64,000 bases of DNA from Raineya sp. (lineage in GTDB: Bacteria; Bacteroidota; Bacteroidia; Cytophagales; Thermonemataceae): the NCBI GenBank assembly GCA_025454915.1, contig JALONN010000008.1, forward strand, positions 1 to 64,000, given 5' to 3'. A program made the translations under genes and the position numbers. Positions 17,923-26,374 of the stretch are shown here, in pieces (the stretch's first letter is position 1; each line of letters starts with the position of its first letter). The notes beneath the pieces were generated by a model that was given only the letters and a program-made list of their open reading frames with translations, was not told where the DNA came from and did no database searches.

Positions 17923-19293
17923 CTATAAAATATAATGACTTAAATCTCTGTTTTTTACCAAAGTTCCAAGTTTTTCTTCAACCATTTCTTTCGTAATGAG
18001 AATTTTAGCATTTGCACCAATGCTGTCAGGTATATCAAACAAGAAGTCGTTTAAGAGTGTACTCATTACCGTTTGGAGTCTTCTTGCACCAATGTTCTCT
18101 ACCTCAGAGTTGATATAAAAGGCAATTTCTGCGAGTTTATCTAAAGCATCTTCGTTGAAGCTAAGTTCAACATCTTCAGCTTTTAAAAGAGCCTCATACT
18201 GCTTGGTAAGAGCATTTTTGGGTTCTTTTAAGATATGGAAGAAATCGTCTTTGGTAAGAGGTTGTAACTCTACTCTGATAGGGAAACGTCCTTGTAATTC
18301 AGGAATTAAATCTGAGGGTTTAGATACATGAAATGCCCCTGCTGCAATAAATAAAATATGATCTGTTTTTACAATACCATATTTGGTATTAACCGAACTA
18401 CCTTCAACGATAGGAAGTAAATCACGCTGAACACCTTCACGGCTGACATCAGGACCTGATTTTGAGCCAGATGAAGCGATTTTATCAATCTCATCAATAA
18501 AAATAATGCCTGCATTCTCAGTTTTTTGGATAGCTTCCTCCTTCACTTCATCCATATCAATGAGTTTAGCAGCTTCTTCTTCTAATAATATTTTTTTAGC
18601 TTCAGCAATGGTTACCTTGCGTTTTTTAGTTTTGGAAGGCATGATGTTAGAAAGCATTTCCTGAATATTCATCATGGACATTTCATCCATACCAGGACCC
18701 ATTACACCCACATTCGAAACATTCTGTTTTACAGAAATCTCAATTTTTCTATGGTCTAACTCTCCGTTCTTTATTTTTTCTCTGAAACGCTCACGAGTTT
18801 TCTCGTTGAGTTCAACATCATCCACATTTTTGACATCAAAACCAATTCCTCCATCTGTCGAGGGTTGTTTTACAGCAGGAATCAGAGCATCCAAAATAAT
18901 ATCTTCTACAATTTCAGCAGCTTTTTGTTTCACTTCTTCTTGACGTTGCATACGAACCATATTGACAGCTTGCTCAATCAAATCCCTCACCATGCTTTCT
19001 ACATCTCTTCCTACATAACCTACTTCTGTAAATTTAGAGGCTTCTACTTTTACAAAGGGAGCATCTGCTAATTTTGCCAGACGGCGGGCAATTTCTGTTT
19101 TACCAACGCCAGTAGAGCCAATCATTAGAATATTGTTAGGAATAATTTCATTTTGGATTTCAGTAGGGGCATTCATTCTTCTCCAACGATTACGCAATGC
19201 AATGGCTACATTTTTCTTTGCGTCTCTCTGTCCAATGATATATTTATCTAATTCTAAAACAATCTGGTTGGGTGTTAAATTTTCTTGATTCAT
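17923..19293 (-). CDS. hslU: HslU ATPase subunit of the HslUV protease
   Basis: 456 residues from the ATG at 19293, a typical HslU length; an ATG at 19308 in the same frame is possible. The start MNQENLTPNQIVLELDKYII and the pore motif region GYVGRDVESMVRDLIEQ are diagnostic. Walker A is GSTGVGKTE (about 59-67), Walker B IIFIDEIDK, and an inserted I-domain lies between. HslU unfolds substrates for the HslV peptidase; hslV is not in this window. It heads a minus-strand gene cluster. Confidence 0.93.
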   Translation of the reverse strand: MNQENLTPNQIVLELDKYIIGQRDAKKNVAIALRNRWRRMNAPTEIQNEIIPNNILMIGSTGVGKTEIARRLAKLADAPFVKVEASKFTEVGYVGRDVESMVRDLIEQAVNMVRMQRQEEVKQKAAEIVEDIILDALIPAVKQPSTDGGIGFDVKNVDDVELNEKTRERFREKIKNGELDHRKIEISVKQNVSNVGVMGPGMDEMSMMNIQEMLSNIMPSKTKKRKVTIAEAKKILLEEEAAKLIDMDEVKEEAIQKTENAGIIFIDEIDKIASSGSKSGPDVSREGVQRDLLPIVEGSSVNTKYGIVKTDHILFIAAGAFHVSKPSDLIPELQGRFPIRVELQPLTKDDFFHILKEPKNALTKQYEALLKAEDVELSFNEDALDKLAEIAFYINSEVENIGARRLQTVMSTLLNDFLFDIPDSIGANAKILITKEMVEEKLGTLVKNRDLSHYIL

Positions 19294-19432
19294 CTTGAAG
19301 GTTTTCATTTTTTGTACTAAAAATTCAGGGCTTAAAGTTACAAAATTTATTTCAATTCTAAACTTTTTAATACTAGATATGTTTTGTAGATTGGGTAGTA
19401 ATAGAGACAGCAAAATATTAGCAAAAAAACTA

Positions 19433-20065
19433 ATGAATATATTCCTTCCATTTTTTCCACTGAATTTAGTAGCTTTTCCTACTGAAAAGCTTAATCTGCA
19501 TATTTTTGAACCCCGTTATCGTCAGCTCATTAGAGAGTGTATAGACGAAAACAAAACATTTGGGATACCTGCTTATCTTAATAATAAAGTAAAACCTATT
19601 GGAACAGAGATGAAAGTTCTGGAACTTTCTAATTTGTATCCTGATGGCAGAATGGACATTAAAACAGAGGGAATCAGAGCTTTCAGGGCTTTGTCTTTTA
19701 AAAATCCGATTCCTGAAAAAATGTATTCGGGGGGAGAAATAGAATTTTTGGAAAATGATTTTGAAAGTGACTGGATGACTCGTACAAAAACGATTGAAAT
19801 GATAGATAAACTTTATGAGATATTAAATATCGGGCATCCATTTGATTATTCTAAAGAACCCTTATCGTTTCAGGTGGCTCATAAAATAGGGTTCTCTTTA
19901 GACCAAGAATATCAACTACTCGAAATTTTAGATGAAATTCAACGTCTTGAGTTTATTATTGAGCATTTAGAAAAAACTTTGCCTGTTGTAGAAGAAGTAG
20001 AACGTACCAAACAACTGGTAAAAATGAATGGGCATTTTAAAAATCTGAACCCTTTGCAGTTCTAA
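19433..20065 (+). CDS. LON-substrate-binding-domain protein
   Basis: 210 residues from the ATG at 19433; a longer in-frame extension would run into the hslU start region. The N-terminus (LPFFPLNLVAFPTEKLNLHI then FEPRYRQLI) is that of the Lon N-terminal (PUA-like) domain without ATPase or protease parts. Such stand-alone proteins are common in bacteria and have no settled role. It is divergent from hslU, with 139 bp between the starts. Confidence 0.87.
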   Translation: MNIFLPFFPLNLVAFPTEKLNLHIFEPRYRQLIRECIDENKTFGIPAYLNNKVKPIGTEMKVLELSNLYPDGRMDIKTEGIRAFRALSFKNPIPEKMYSGGEIEFLENDFESDWMTRTKTIEMIDKLYEILNIGHPFDYSKEPLSFQVAHKIGFSLDQEYQLLEILDEIQRLEFIIEHLEKTLPVVEEVERTKQLVKMNGHFKNLNPLQF

Positions 20066-20128
20066 ATTGTTGTAGTGTTCAGAAGACAAAATATATTCAA
20101 TTTTATAACTCATAATTTATAACTCAAT

Positions 20129-20548
20129 ATGTATCCTGAAGAATTGGTACGCCCCATGCGTGAAGATTTAGTGAACGTAGGTTTCCAAGAGCTGAAAACA
20201 GCCGAAGAAGTTTCTGATTTAATGAACACCCAAAAAGAAGGAACAATCTTGATGGTCATCAACTCTGTTTGTGGTTGTGCTGCTGGGACAGCCCGCCCTG
20301 GGGTTAAATTAGCTTTAACTGGAACAGATAAAAAACCTACAGTGCTTGCAACTGTATTTGCTGGTATGGAAAAAGATGCAGTGGCAAAAGTAAGAGAATA
20401 CACTTTGCCTTACCCTCCATCTTCTCCTGCGATTGCTTTATTTAAGAATGGAGAGTTGGTTCATTTTGTAGAACGTCATCATATTGAGGGACGTTCGGCT
20501 CAGATGATAGCAGCCCATTTACAACAAGTATTTGAAGAATTTTGCTAA
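20129..20548 (+). CDS. Bacilliredoxin (BrxA/BrxB, YphP/YqiW family)
   Basis: 139 residues. The N-terminal PMREDLVNVGFQEL and the CGC active site in NSVCGCAAGTARPGV are typical of the DUF1094 bacilliredoxins. The C-terminus has HFVERHHIEGRSAQMIAAHL. In Firmicutes such proteins remove bacillithiol from mixed disulfides; which thiol is used here is not shown by the sequence. A strong terminator follows. Confidence 0.92.
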   Translation: MYPEELVRPMREDLVNVGFQELKTAEEVSDLMNTQKEGTILMVINSVCGCAAGTARPGVKLALTGTDKKPTVLATVFAGMEKDAVAKVREYTLPYPPSSPAIALFKNGELVHFVERHHIEGRSAQMIAAHLQQVFEEFC

Positions 20549-20552
20549 AATA

Positions 20553-20580
20553 AAAACCCTCTGAAATAGAGGGTTTTTTG
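20553..20580 (+). terminator. Terminator after the bacilliredoxin gene
   Basis: An 8-bp GC-rich stem (20555-20562 and 20568-20575, loop GAAAT), flanked by an A-run and a T-run. Confidence 0.85.
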
Positions 20581-20639
20581 TTTGTTTTATCCCTAAATGT
20601 CTGCCACTGTTACTCTCGAAGAGTCTAAAAACACGCTTT

Positions 20640-20688
20640 ATAGATGCCCTTTCGGGCATGACCAAAGGGAATGAAGCGAAGTAATCAA
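20640..20688. repeat. Partial copy of a dispersed palindromic repeat
   Basis: It contains a small hairpin ATGCCC-TTTC-GGGCAT (20644-20659) followed by AATGAAGCGAAGTAATC, a degenerate form of the GAAGC..GCAATC arm seen at 24105-24165 and 61861-61946. Confidence 0.4.
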
Positions 20689-20695
20689 AATGAAT

Positions 20696-20962
20696 TATAC
20701 AAATTTAGTAGTCAATTATATAATTTTAGTAAATAGTTATACAAATTCAGTAGTCAGTTATATGATTTTGGCAACTGATTATATAAATTCAGTAATCAGT
20801 TATATGATTTTGGCAACTGGTTATACAAATTTAGTAGTTAGTTATATAATTTTTGTAACTGGTTATATAAATTTAGTAGTCAGTTATATGATTTTAGTAA
20901 TTAGTTATACAAATTCAGTAGTCAATTATATAATTTTGGTAACTGGTTATATAATATAGTAG
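20696..20962. repeat. Phased 21-bp minisatellite, 12 full units plus a partial one
   Basis: Twelve consecutive units of exactly 21 bp (20696-20947) and a 15-bp partial unit. Two unit types alternate: odd units approximate TATAYAAATT then YAGTAGTCAGT, even units TATATRATTT then TGGCAACTGGT, giving a 42-bp higher-order period. No indel breaks the phase. The plus frame is open for 89 codons (20690-20959), reading repeated YTNSVVS / YMILATG heptads. I treat it as non-coding until shown otherwise. The 21-bp spacing equals two helical turns, so the AT tracts are in phase and could curve the DNA. Confidence 0.85.
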
Positions 20963-21014
20963 ATACGCACCGCAGTGCATATCTACCAGTGTGTATCTAC
21001 TATTGCGTATCTAC
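20959..21014. repeat. Short repeat cluster beside the minisatellite
   Basis: An 11-bp inverted repeat GTAGATACGCA (20959-20969) / TGCGTATCTAC (21004-21014) encloses two further direct copies of the RTATCTAC core (20977-20986 and 20991-21000). It lies just downstream of the restriction gene stop, so it may act as a terminator-like structure. Confidence 0.5.
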
Positions 21015-21021
21015 AATGCTT

Positions 21022-24000
21022 TTATATTTGCTCCATTTCTCTGATGATTTCCATTGTTTTGATGCTTACTGTACATACTCTTTTGAGCAGGTCTATGACT
21101 TGCTCCTGATAATAAGCAAATTTATAGGTATTGAACTTCTCGGCAATGGTGGGGTCTGAGGGTTTGGATTCTTTGTATTGGTCTAAAATCCATTCTAAAG
21201 CACTTCTATTACCCAGTTTATACTCCCAAGCCTCTGAAGGTACACCTTTGAGTGTACAAATCTCTGTGAGTTCTAGTTCGCCTGTGTCTTTTTTGGCTTT
21301 GAGTTTGGCTTTGGGCAGAATGCCTATTTTGCCAATACCCTCTACAATTTGCAAAGGATAAGGCTCTACGGTTTCGTAATGGATATGCAACTCCATGAGG
21401 GCTTTGCCCCATGTTGCCCACTGACTGAAATTCTCGTATAAGGGAATGCGTGGAAAATCTCTTTTAAGGTTTTGTTCGTACTTTTGTCTGTATGCAGGGT
21501 TGTGCAATACCCCATACACATACGAAAATATTTGTTCTTTGGTAATATTTGTATCTTTGTAATGCCCCTGAAATAACTCCAATGCCCAGTTTGTGATATT
21601 CTCTTTTCGCTCTCCGTTCTCGTAACGATACAAAGGGAGGCATTGCCCACCAGCAGGAAGAGCATTCAAATCTATAATACTATTTGTAGTAAATATGTGA
21701 AACTCTTTTGGAGAAGCAAGACCTGGAATACATATTACATTTTGGTTATCAGTGTTGTAAATATTATCCCATTGATAAGTTCTACCATTAAAATGTTTAT
21801 CAAAATAAAAATACTTCTTTACAAACAATCTATAAGTAGCTTTTATAATTTGTTCATTATTGAATGTTTTTTGAATTTTTCTTTTCAAATAGCTTTCTAA
21901 ATCTTCATCCCATTTAATTTCTAATTTATTCTCAAAATTTTCATTTTCTAAAGTTTTCTGATAAATCTCCACAAAAAACTGCATTTTCTTTGTCAAATCT
22001 TCTTTGTTAAAATCATACACCCATTCATCTCTTTGAGTTTTTAAACCACTTGAAAACAATTGAAAAATAGCTTCTTGGCGTTTTCCTGCTTTTACATCTT
22101 TATCACAAACAGGGATGAGGCTTTCAAAATCGTTATCAGTTTGGTTTATCCAGTTGTGTTTTTTGTCAGGGCTAATGAGTTCAAATTCTAATTTTGATAA
22201 TTTATTATTCTTTAAATAATTCTTCTTTTCTTCAGCCTCGGCATAGTCTTTCACTTCATTATAGTATATTTTACAACCTTTAGCCCCCTTTTTTCTAATC
22301 AAGAAATAAACAGCTACTCCCACTCTTATTTTATCATCAAATACATTACCTGCTTCTTGTCTTCTTCGTTCTCCGCTTGTATGTGCATCACCTTTCAAGT
22401 TAATTATCCAAACTTCGTTAAATTCATCAGAAACACTTTTTCTAAAACCATCAAAAGCCCTTGAATTGATAAAAGAACTATTGGAAACAAAAGCTATAAT
22501 TCCTTCATCTCCCAACCTGTCTGTTGCCCATCTTAAAAAACGAGTGTACATATCATACACTACAATTTGGTTTTGAGAAGTACCATTTTTAATGTACGTA
22601 TCTTTTATTCGTTTATCAATTTCTTTGTAGGCTCTGTTGGCATTTTGTTGGTTATAATTTTCTTGTTTGGCATTGTAAGGAGGGTTTCCGATAATCACAG
22701 AGATTTTTCGCTGGTTTTGGCGTTTAATGCGTTCGGTGTTTTCGGCAGAAACGCCAAACATACTCATTTGCTTATCTTTGTAGCCAAAACCCATGTTATC
22801 GAGGGTATCCACGAAACAAAGGTTTTCAAACTCTGTGTATTTGCCTGTTTTTTGTTGGAAAGCAAACTCAATATTGAGGTTTGCAATGTAATAAGGCAAA
22901 ATGCTTACTTCGTTGGCGTGTATTTCGTTTTTGTATTTGTCTGTAATTTGCTGAGTTTTGGAGGCAGGGAAATAGTCCAAGAGGTCGGTAATGTACGTTC
23001 CTGTACCTGTGGCGGGGTCTAAAATTTCTACGCCCTTGCTCAAAAGTTCTTTTCCAAAATGCTCGTAGAGCAGATGGTCAGTGCTTTCAATCATAAAACG
23101 GACAATTTCGTTGGGCGTATAGACAATGCCCAAACGGTCAGCACCTTTGGGGTTATAGGCTTTGTAAAAATCTTCGTAGATAACTTTCAAGAAGTTTTGT
23201 TTTTCTCTGGTATCGGCAATTCTTGCCCCTGCATTGCGTACAGCTTCATAATAAAAGCGTACTTGTTGGAGAAAATTTCGTTTTACATTTTTCTTAAAAA
23301 AGGTATTGATGACGGTTTCGAGTTCTCTGGCAATGTTATTTTGGTGGTGGAAATCGGCTTCATCAAAAATAGTCGTGAAAATATCTTCTGTCAGGATATG
23401 CTGGACAATCATCTCTCTGATGTCGTCTTGGGTAATAAACGGATTGATACTTTCTTTACAAATATCAAAAAACTGAAAAAACGCTTTTTTGAATTGTTGG
23501 TTTTGCTGAGTTTCCTTCTCCATGAGTTCCCTCAAAGCCTTGATAATGGGAGGCAAATCATTTTTAAAATCTTCGATGGCTTGCCTGAAAGCTTTGTATT
23601 CGGGGCGTTCAAAATTGACAAAAGCTGTCAGGAGTTTATCCAATTCTTCGGCTTCTGCTTGCATAGAAGCCTCAGCTACTTTTCTGCCTTCTTGGTACAA
23701 AACAGCGTGTTGGCTATCTTCAAAAAGGATATTATCGTTGGGATAGCCTTTGGCAAACTTCTTTTTGATTTCTTCTTCTAAGTCGTCTGTTTCGTCTTTA
23801 CTTTCCCAATAGCCCCAGTCCATTCTGTTCAAGCCTTTCACGACACCATCAGGGCGAATGTTTGTTCCTAAAGCACTTTTGATGCTTTGTTCTTCTACTA
23901 AAATGAGGTTTTTCTTTTGGCAGTATTGGTATAATAAATTGGAAAAAGGGCGTTTGAGAGCCAGTTCGTTGGTAGCTCCCATTTGCCTAATCTGTGAAAG

Positions 24001-24045
24001 TTCTCTTTGATATTGTTTGATAAGCTGGATAGACATATAGTACAT
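21022..24045 (-). CDS. Type IIG / ISP-like restriction-methyltransferase (single polypeptide)
   Basis: About 1007 residues from the ATG at 24045; ATG 24036 and TTG 24060 are alternatives. The N-terminus carries a PD-(D/E)xK-like nuclease motif (RPDGVV, then YWESKD; D66, E81, K83). The middle is an N6-adenine methylase with motif I ILDPATGTGTYITDLL (about 345) and motif IV GNPPYNAKQ (about 455). The C-terminus (GLASPKEFHIFTTNSIIDLN and GGQCLPLYRYENGERKENI) matches the ISP_LLaBIII-type target-recognition region. It should both cut and methylate its site. No separate methylase or specificity gene is adjacent. It is flanked by repeats on both sides, as for a transferred island. Confidence 0.88.
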   Translation of the reverse strand: MYYMSIQLIKQYQRELSQIRQMGATNELALKRPFSNLLYQYCQKKNLILVEEQSIKSALGTNIRPDGVVKGLNRMDWGYWESKDETDDLEEEIKKKFAKGYPNDNILFEDSQHAVLYQEGRKVAEASMQAEAEELDKLLTAFVNFERPEYKAFRQAIEDFKNDLPPIIKALRELMEKETQQNQQFKKAFFQFFDICKESINPFITQDDIREMIVQHILTEDIFTTIFDEADFHHQNNIARELETVINTFFKKNVKRNFLQQVRFYYEAVRNAGARIADTREKQNFLKVIYEDFYKAYNPKGADRLGIVYTPNEIVRFMIESTDHLLYEHFGKELLSKGVEILDPATGTGTYITDLLDYFPASKTQQITDKYKNEIHANEVSILPYYIANLNIEFAFQQKTGKYTEFENLCFVDTLDNMGFGYKDKQMSMFGVSAENTERIKRQNQRKISVIIGNPPYNAKQENYNQQNANRAYKEIDKRIKDTYIKNGTSQNQIVVYDMYTRFLRWATDRLGDEGIIAFVSNSSFINSRAFDGFRKSVSDEFNEVWIINLKGDAHTSGERRRQEAGNVFDDKIRVGVAVYFLIRKKGAKGCKIYYNEVKDYAEAEEKKNYLKNNKLSKLEFELISPDKKHNWINQTDNDFESLIPVCDKDVKAGKRQEAIFQLFSSGLKTQRDEWVYDFNKEDLTKKMQFFVEIYQKTLENENFENKLEIKWDEDLESYLKRKIQKTFNNEQIIKATYRLFVKKYFYFDKHFNGRTYQWDNIYNTDNQNVICIPGLASPKEFHIFTTNSIIDLNALPAGGQCLPLYRYENGERKENITNWALELFQGHYKDTNITKEQIFSYVYGVLHNPAYRQKYEQNLKRDFPRIPLYENFSQWATWGKALMELHIHYETVEPYPLQIVEGIGKIGILPKAKLKAKKDTGELELTEICTLKGVPSEAWEYKLGNRSALEWILDQYKESKPSDPTIAEKFNTYKFAYYQEQVIDLLKRVCTVSIKTMEIIREMEQI

Positions 24046-24104
24046 CTTGTTTAATGGCAAGACAATCTATACAAATTTGTTAGAAATAAAAAATGTAATG
24101 TGGT

Positions 24105-24165
24105 TGTGGATTGCTTCCTGCTTCGCTATGCTCGCAGTCGCAATGACGCTTCGTTCCTCGCAAAA
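24105..24165. repeat. Dispersed palindromic repeat (CATTGCGA / GAAGCAATCC type)
   Basis: Read on the minus strand it runs TGCGAGGAACGAAGCGTCAT through GCGAAGCAGGAAGCAATCC. This resembles an intergenic repeat class found in many bacterial genomes. A related copy is at 61861-61946. It sits between the restriction gene and the endonuclease gene. Confidence 0.6.
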
Positions 24166-24177
24166 AACATTTAAAAC

Positions 24178-24207
24178 AAAAAAGGCTGAAATTTTCAGCC
24201 TTTTTTT
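24178..24207. terminator. Terminator after the endonuclease gene
   Basis: A 10-bp core stem (24181-24190 and 24194-24203) extended by A/T runs on both sides. It is close to the minus-strand stop at 24211 and can work in both directions. Confidence 0.85.
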
Positions 24208-24210
24208 CAT

Positions 24211-26037
24211 TTATTCAATAATAATTTTTTTACTAATAAAACGGTCATTTATGCCTATTCTTAAAATATAAATCCCTTTTGGTAAATGAGAGAAATCATA
24301 TTCTTTTTGGTCTGTATCTAATTGTGTGTGTACTTTTCTTCCCATTACAGAGTAAATCTCTAAATTGTATTTTTCTACACCAAAGAAATCGATAGTCAAA
24401 TTTCCTTTAGAAGGGTTAGGATAGACACTGAAATTATTCAAAGGATTTTCTAAATTATTATAGGCTGTTCTATTGCCTAAACCAGAGCAGTTATCGTTGG
24501 CAAAAGTATCCCAGTCTGTGGCACTATAAGTAGCTTTAGGAGCTGTGGCTGTGGATTTTCTTCTGAGGGTAATATCAGCAGCAAAATTGGCAGTACCACC
24601 ATTGAATGTTCCAATTACATCAATTAAAACTCCATTCTTGAAAAGTCCGACTGCATCATTGCCATTGAAAGTCATTTCAGTAGCAGATGTAGAAAGATTT
24701 GCTGAAGCAGTACTATAGCAAACAGCAGAAATAGAGCTATTAACAATCACAAATTTACCTCCATTAGCAATTGTACCAGTAAGTGCAAGCCCCGTACTCC
24801 AAGAGCCAGAGCCATTGGTTTGTCTTCTGATAGAATAACCTGAAAGTGATTTGGAAGCACCCGTTTCATTTTTAATTTCTAAGGCTTTATTGTTAGAGCT
24901 ACCTTCTACATATTCAGATAAATACAAATCTGTACGAGTGGCTGTAGCAGCATTGGTAGTAACAGAAAGAGCTGTACTATTTGCGGAGGCATTTCCAGCA
25001 GCATCTTTTGCTCTTACAGAAAAGCTATAAGTTGTATTTGCTGTAAGCCCTGTAACAGTATAGGATGTAGTGGTTACAGTTGCGACAAGTGTAGTGCTTC
25101 TGTATACTTCATAACCTGTTACACCTACATTATCCGTAGAGGCATTCCAAGAAAGAGCTACAGAAGTAGATGTTTTACTTGGTGAAGTTAAACTTGTAGG
25201 AACAGAAGGAGGAGTTGTATCTGAACTGCTTCCGCCACCCCAAATTAAATTTACATAATTAGGATTATCAATAAAAGGATTTCTATTGCCTTGTCTTGCA
25301 TAAATAGCGTTGTTACGAGCTATTTCTCTTGCACTTACAGGGTCATTGGCATGCCACTGTAAAAGCATATTTAAAAATGCCGTAGAAAACACCTGATTAC
25401 TTGTACCATTAAACATGGCATAAGAATATCCTGCTACAGTATTTTCGTATCTGGTAGCAAAATAAAAATACATACGGGCTATATCACCTTTAAAAGCATC
25501 GATAGGTTCAAAAACTGTACCTGTATAACCCGAAACAGCACTTGAACCCAACTTGCCTCCATTACGGGATGTGTAAGTGGCAGTTGCTACTTTTCCATGA
25601 GGGTAATTAGAACGAATCCCATTCACCTTTCCATCAGTAGGAGGAATGAAATGAGCATCAGAAACCATAGGAGCTGAAGAGCCAAAAACAGATTGAGGGA
25701 TGATATGCTCTCTGTTGTAGCAATCTCCCTCATTAACGTATGTTCCACATTGTTCTGTACTATAAATAAATGTATAAGGATCGGCACCTGTTGGGTTTTC
25801 AGAATAAATATCCATAATGGTGTTGTCATTTTCATACTGATTATCCCTATCGGAAGTGGAGTATGTAGTCCAAAGACCACTATAACCTCTATCTGTATGC
25901 CCCTTGATAATGTTGTAGAGCTGTGTTTTGAGGGTATAGCCTGTCCCTGTGGCTGTGTTGTAATAACCTGTCGGAGCTTGTCCAAAAGCAATGGACGTAA
26001 CAAGAAAAACAGCTCCCAAGAGTGAAATTTTTGTCAT
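24211..26037 (-). CDS. Secreted endonuclease I family nuclease, T9SS cargo
   Basis: 608 residues from the ATG at 26037, which gives a clean signal peptide (TKISLLGAVFLVTSIAFG); ATG 26061 is possible. The nuclease domain (about 25-265) has the His-Me finger motif CYNREHIIPQSVF and a downstream SDAHFIPPTDGKVNGIRSNY. Then come one FnIII domain (starting TPPSVPTSLT, about 290-375), a lamin-tail-like domain (YLSEYVEGSSNNKALEIKN, about 380-525) and a T9SS sorting domain (VYPNPSKGNLTIDF, last 75 residues). It probably degrades extracellular DNA for nutrients or biofilm turnover. A TATCTTTG -7 box lies 64 bp upstream. Confidence 0.88.
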   Translation of the reverse strand: MTKISLLGAVFLVTSIAFGQAPTGYYNTATGTGYTLKTQLYNIIKGHTDRGYSGLWTTYSTSDRDNQYENDNTIMDIYSENPTGADPYTFIYSTEQCGTYVNEGDCYNREHIIPQSVFGSSAPMVSDAHFIPPTDGKVNGIRSNYPHGKVATATYTSRNGGKLGSSAVSGYTGTVFEPIDAFKGDIARMYFYFATRYENTVAGYSYAMFNGTSNQVFSTAFLNMLLQWHANDPVSAREIARNNAIYARQGNRNPFIDNPNYVNLIWGGGSSSDTTPPSVPTSLTSPSKTSTSVALSWNASTDNVGVTGYEVYRSTTLVATVTTTSYTVTGLTANTTYSFSVRAKDAAGNASANSTALSVTTNAATATRTDLYLSEYVEGSSNNKALEIKNETGASKSLSGYSIRRQTNGSGSWSTGLALTGTIANGGKFVIVNSSISAVCYSTASANLSTSATEMTFNGNDAVGLFKNGVLIDVIGTFNGGTANFAADITLRRKSTATAPKATYSATDWDTFANDNCSGLGNRTAYNNLENPLNNFSVYPNPSKGNLTIDFFGVEKYNLEIYSVMGRKVHTQLDTDQKEYDFSHLPKGIYILRIGINDRFISKKIIIE

Positions 26038-26374
26038 GAAATTTGATTTTAAATTAAGCATTGTTATATGTTGTAGGCTAATGAATAAAAAATAAAGTCG
26101 CAAAGATAGAAAACGAAAAACTTTTGATAACTCCTCTCGAAAAAAGGTTTTATTATGTTTTTGTAAACTGGATTTTAACAAAATTTTATTTTCTTAACAT
26201 TAACTTAACAGCAAGATATACAATTATTTAATCAAATTGCAATTGACAGGCTAAAAACTGAGTATTTTTCTAAACACTTAGTTCACAGTGCTTTAAATAA
26301 ATATTTAAAAAGTACAAGACTATACTCTTGATATTATTGAAACAGAGGATAGAGATGCTAATAATACAAATAGA
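26038..26374. other. Intergenic region between endonuclease and DUF1501 genes
   Basis: 337 bp, very AT-rich. It holds the endonuclease promoter -7 box (26101-26108). No ORF, strong hairpin or RNA gene was recognised in the rest, including downstream of the DUF1501 stop. Confidence 0.5.
26101..26108 (-). promoter_or_regulatory. -7 box for the endonuclease gene
   Basis: TATCTTTG on the minus strand matches TAnnTTTG, 64 bp from the chosen start. No -33 match was seen at standard spacing. Confidence 0.45.

Noticed and set aside
20690..20959. 89-codon ORF across the minisatellite
   Set aside because: It is open because each repeat unit is 21 bp without stop; there is no start context or known family, so I list the DNA repeat rather than a gene.
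20580..21021. CRISPR array
   Set aside because: The 21-bp units are contiguous with no spacers and there are no cas genes; it is a tandem repeat.
22567..23781. Plus-strand open frames of 151 and 240 codons inside the restriction gene
   Set aside because: They are antisense shadows of a well-supported minus-strand gene with nuclease and methylase motifs; no domain is seen in their translations.
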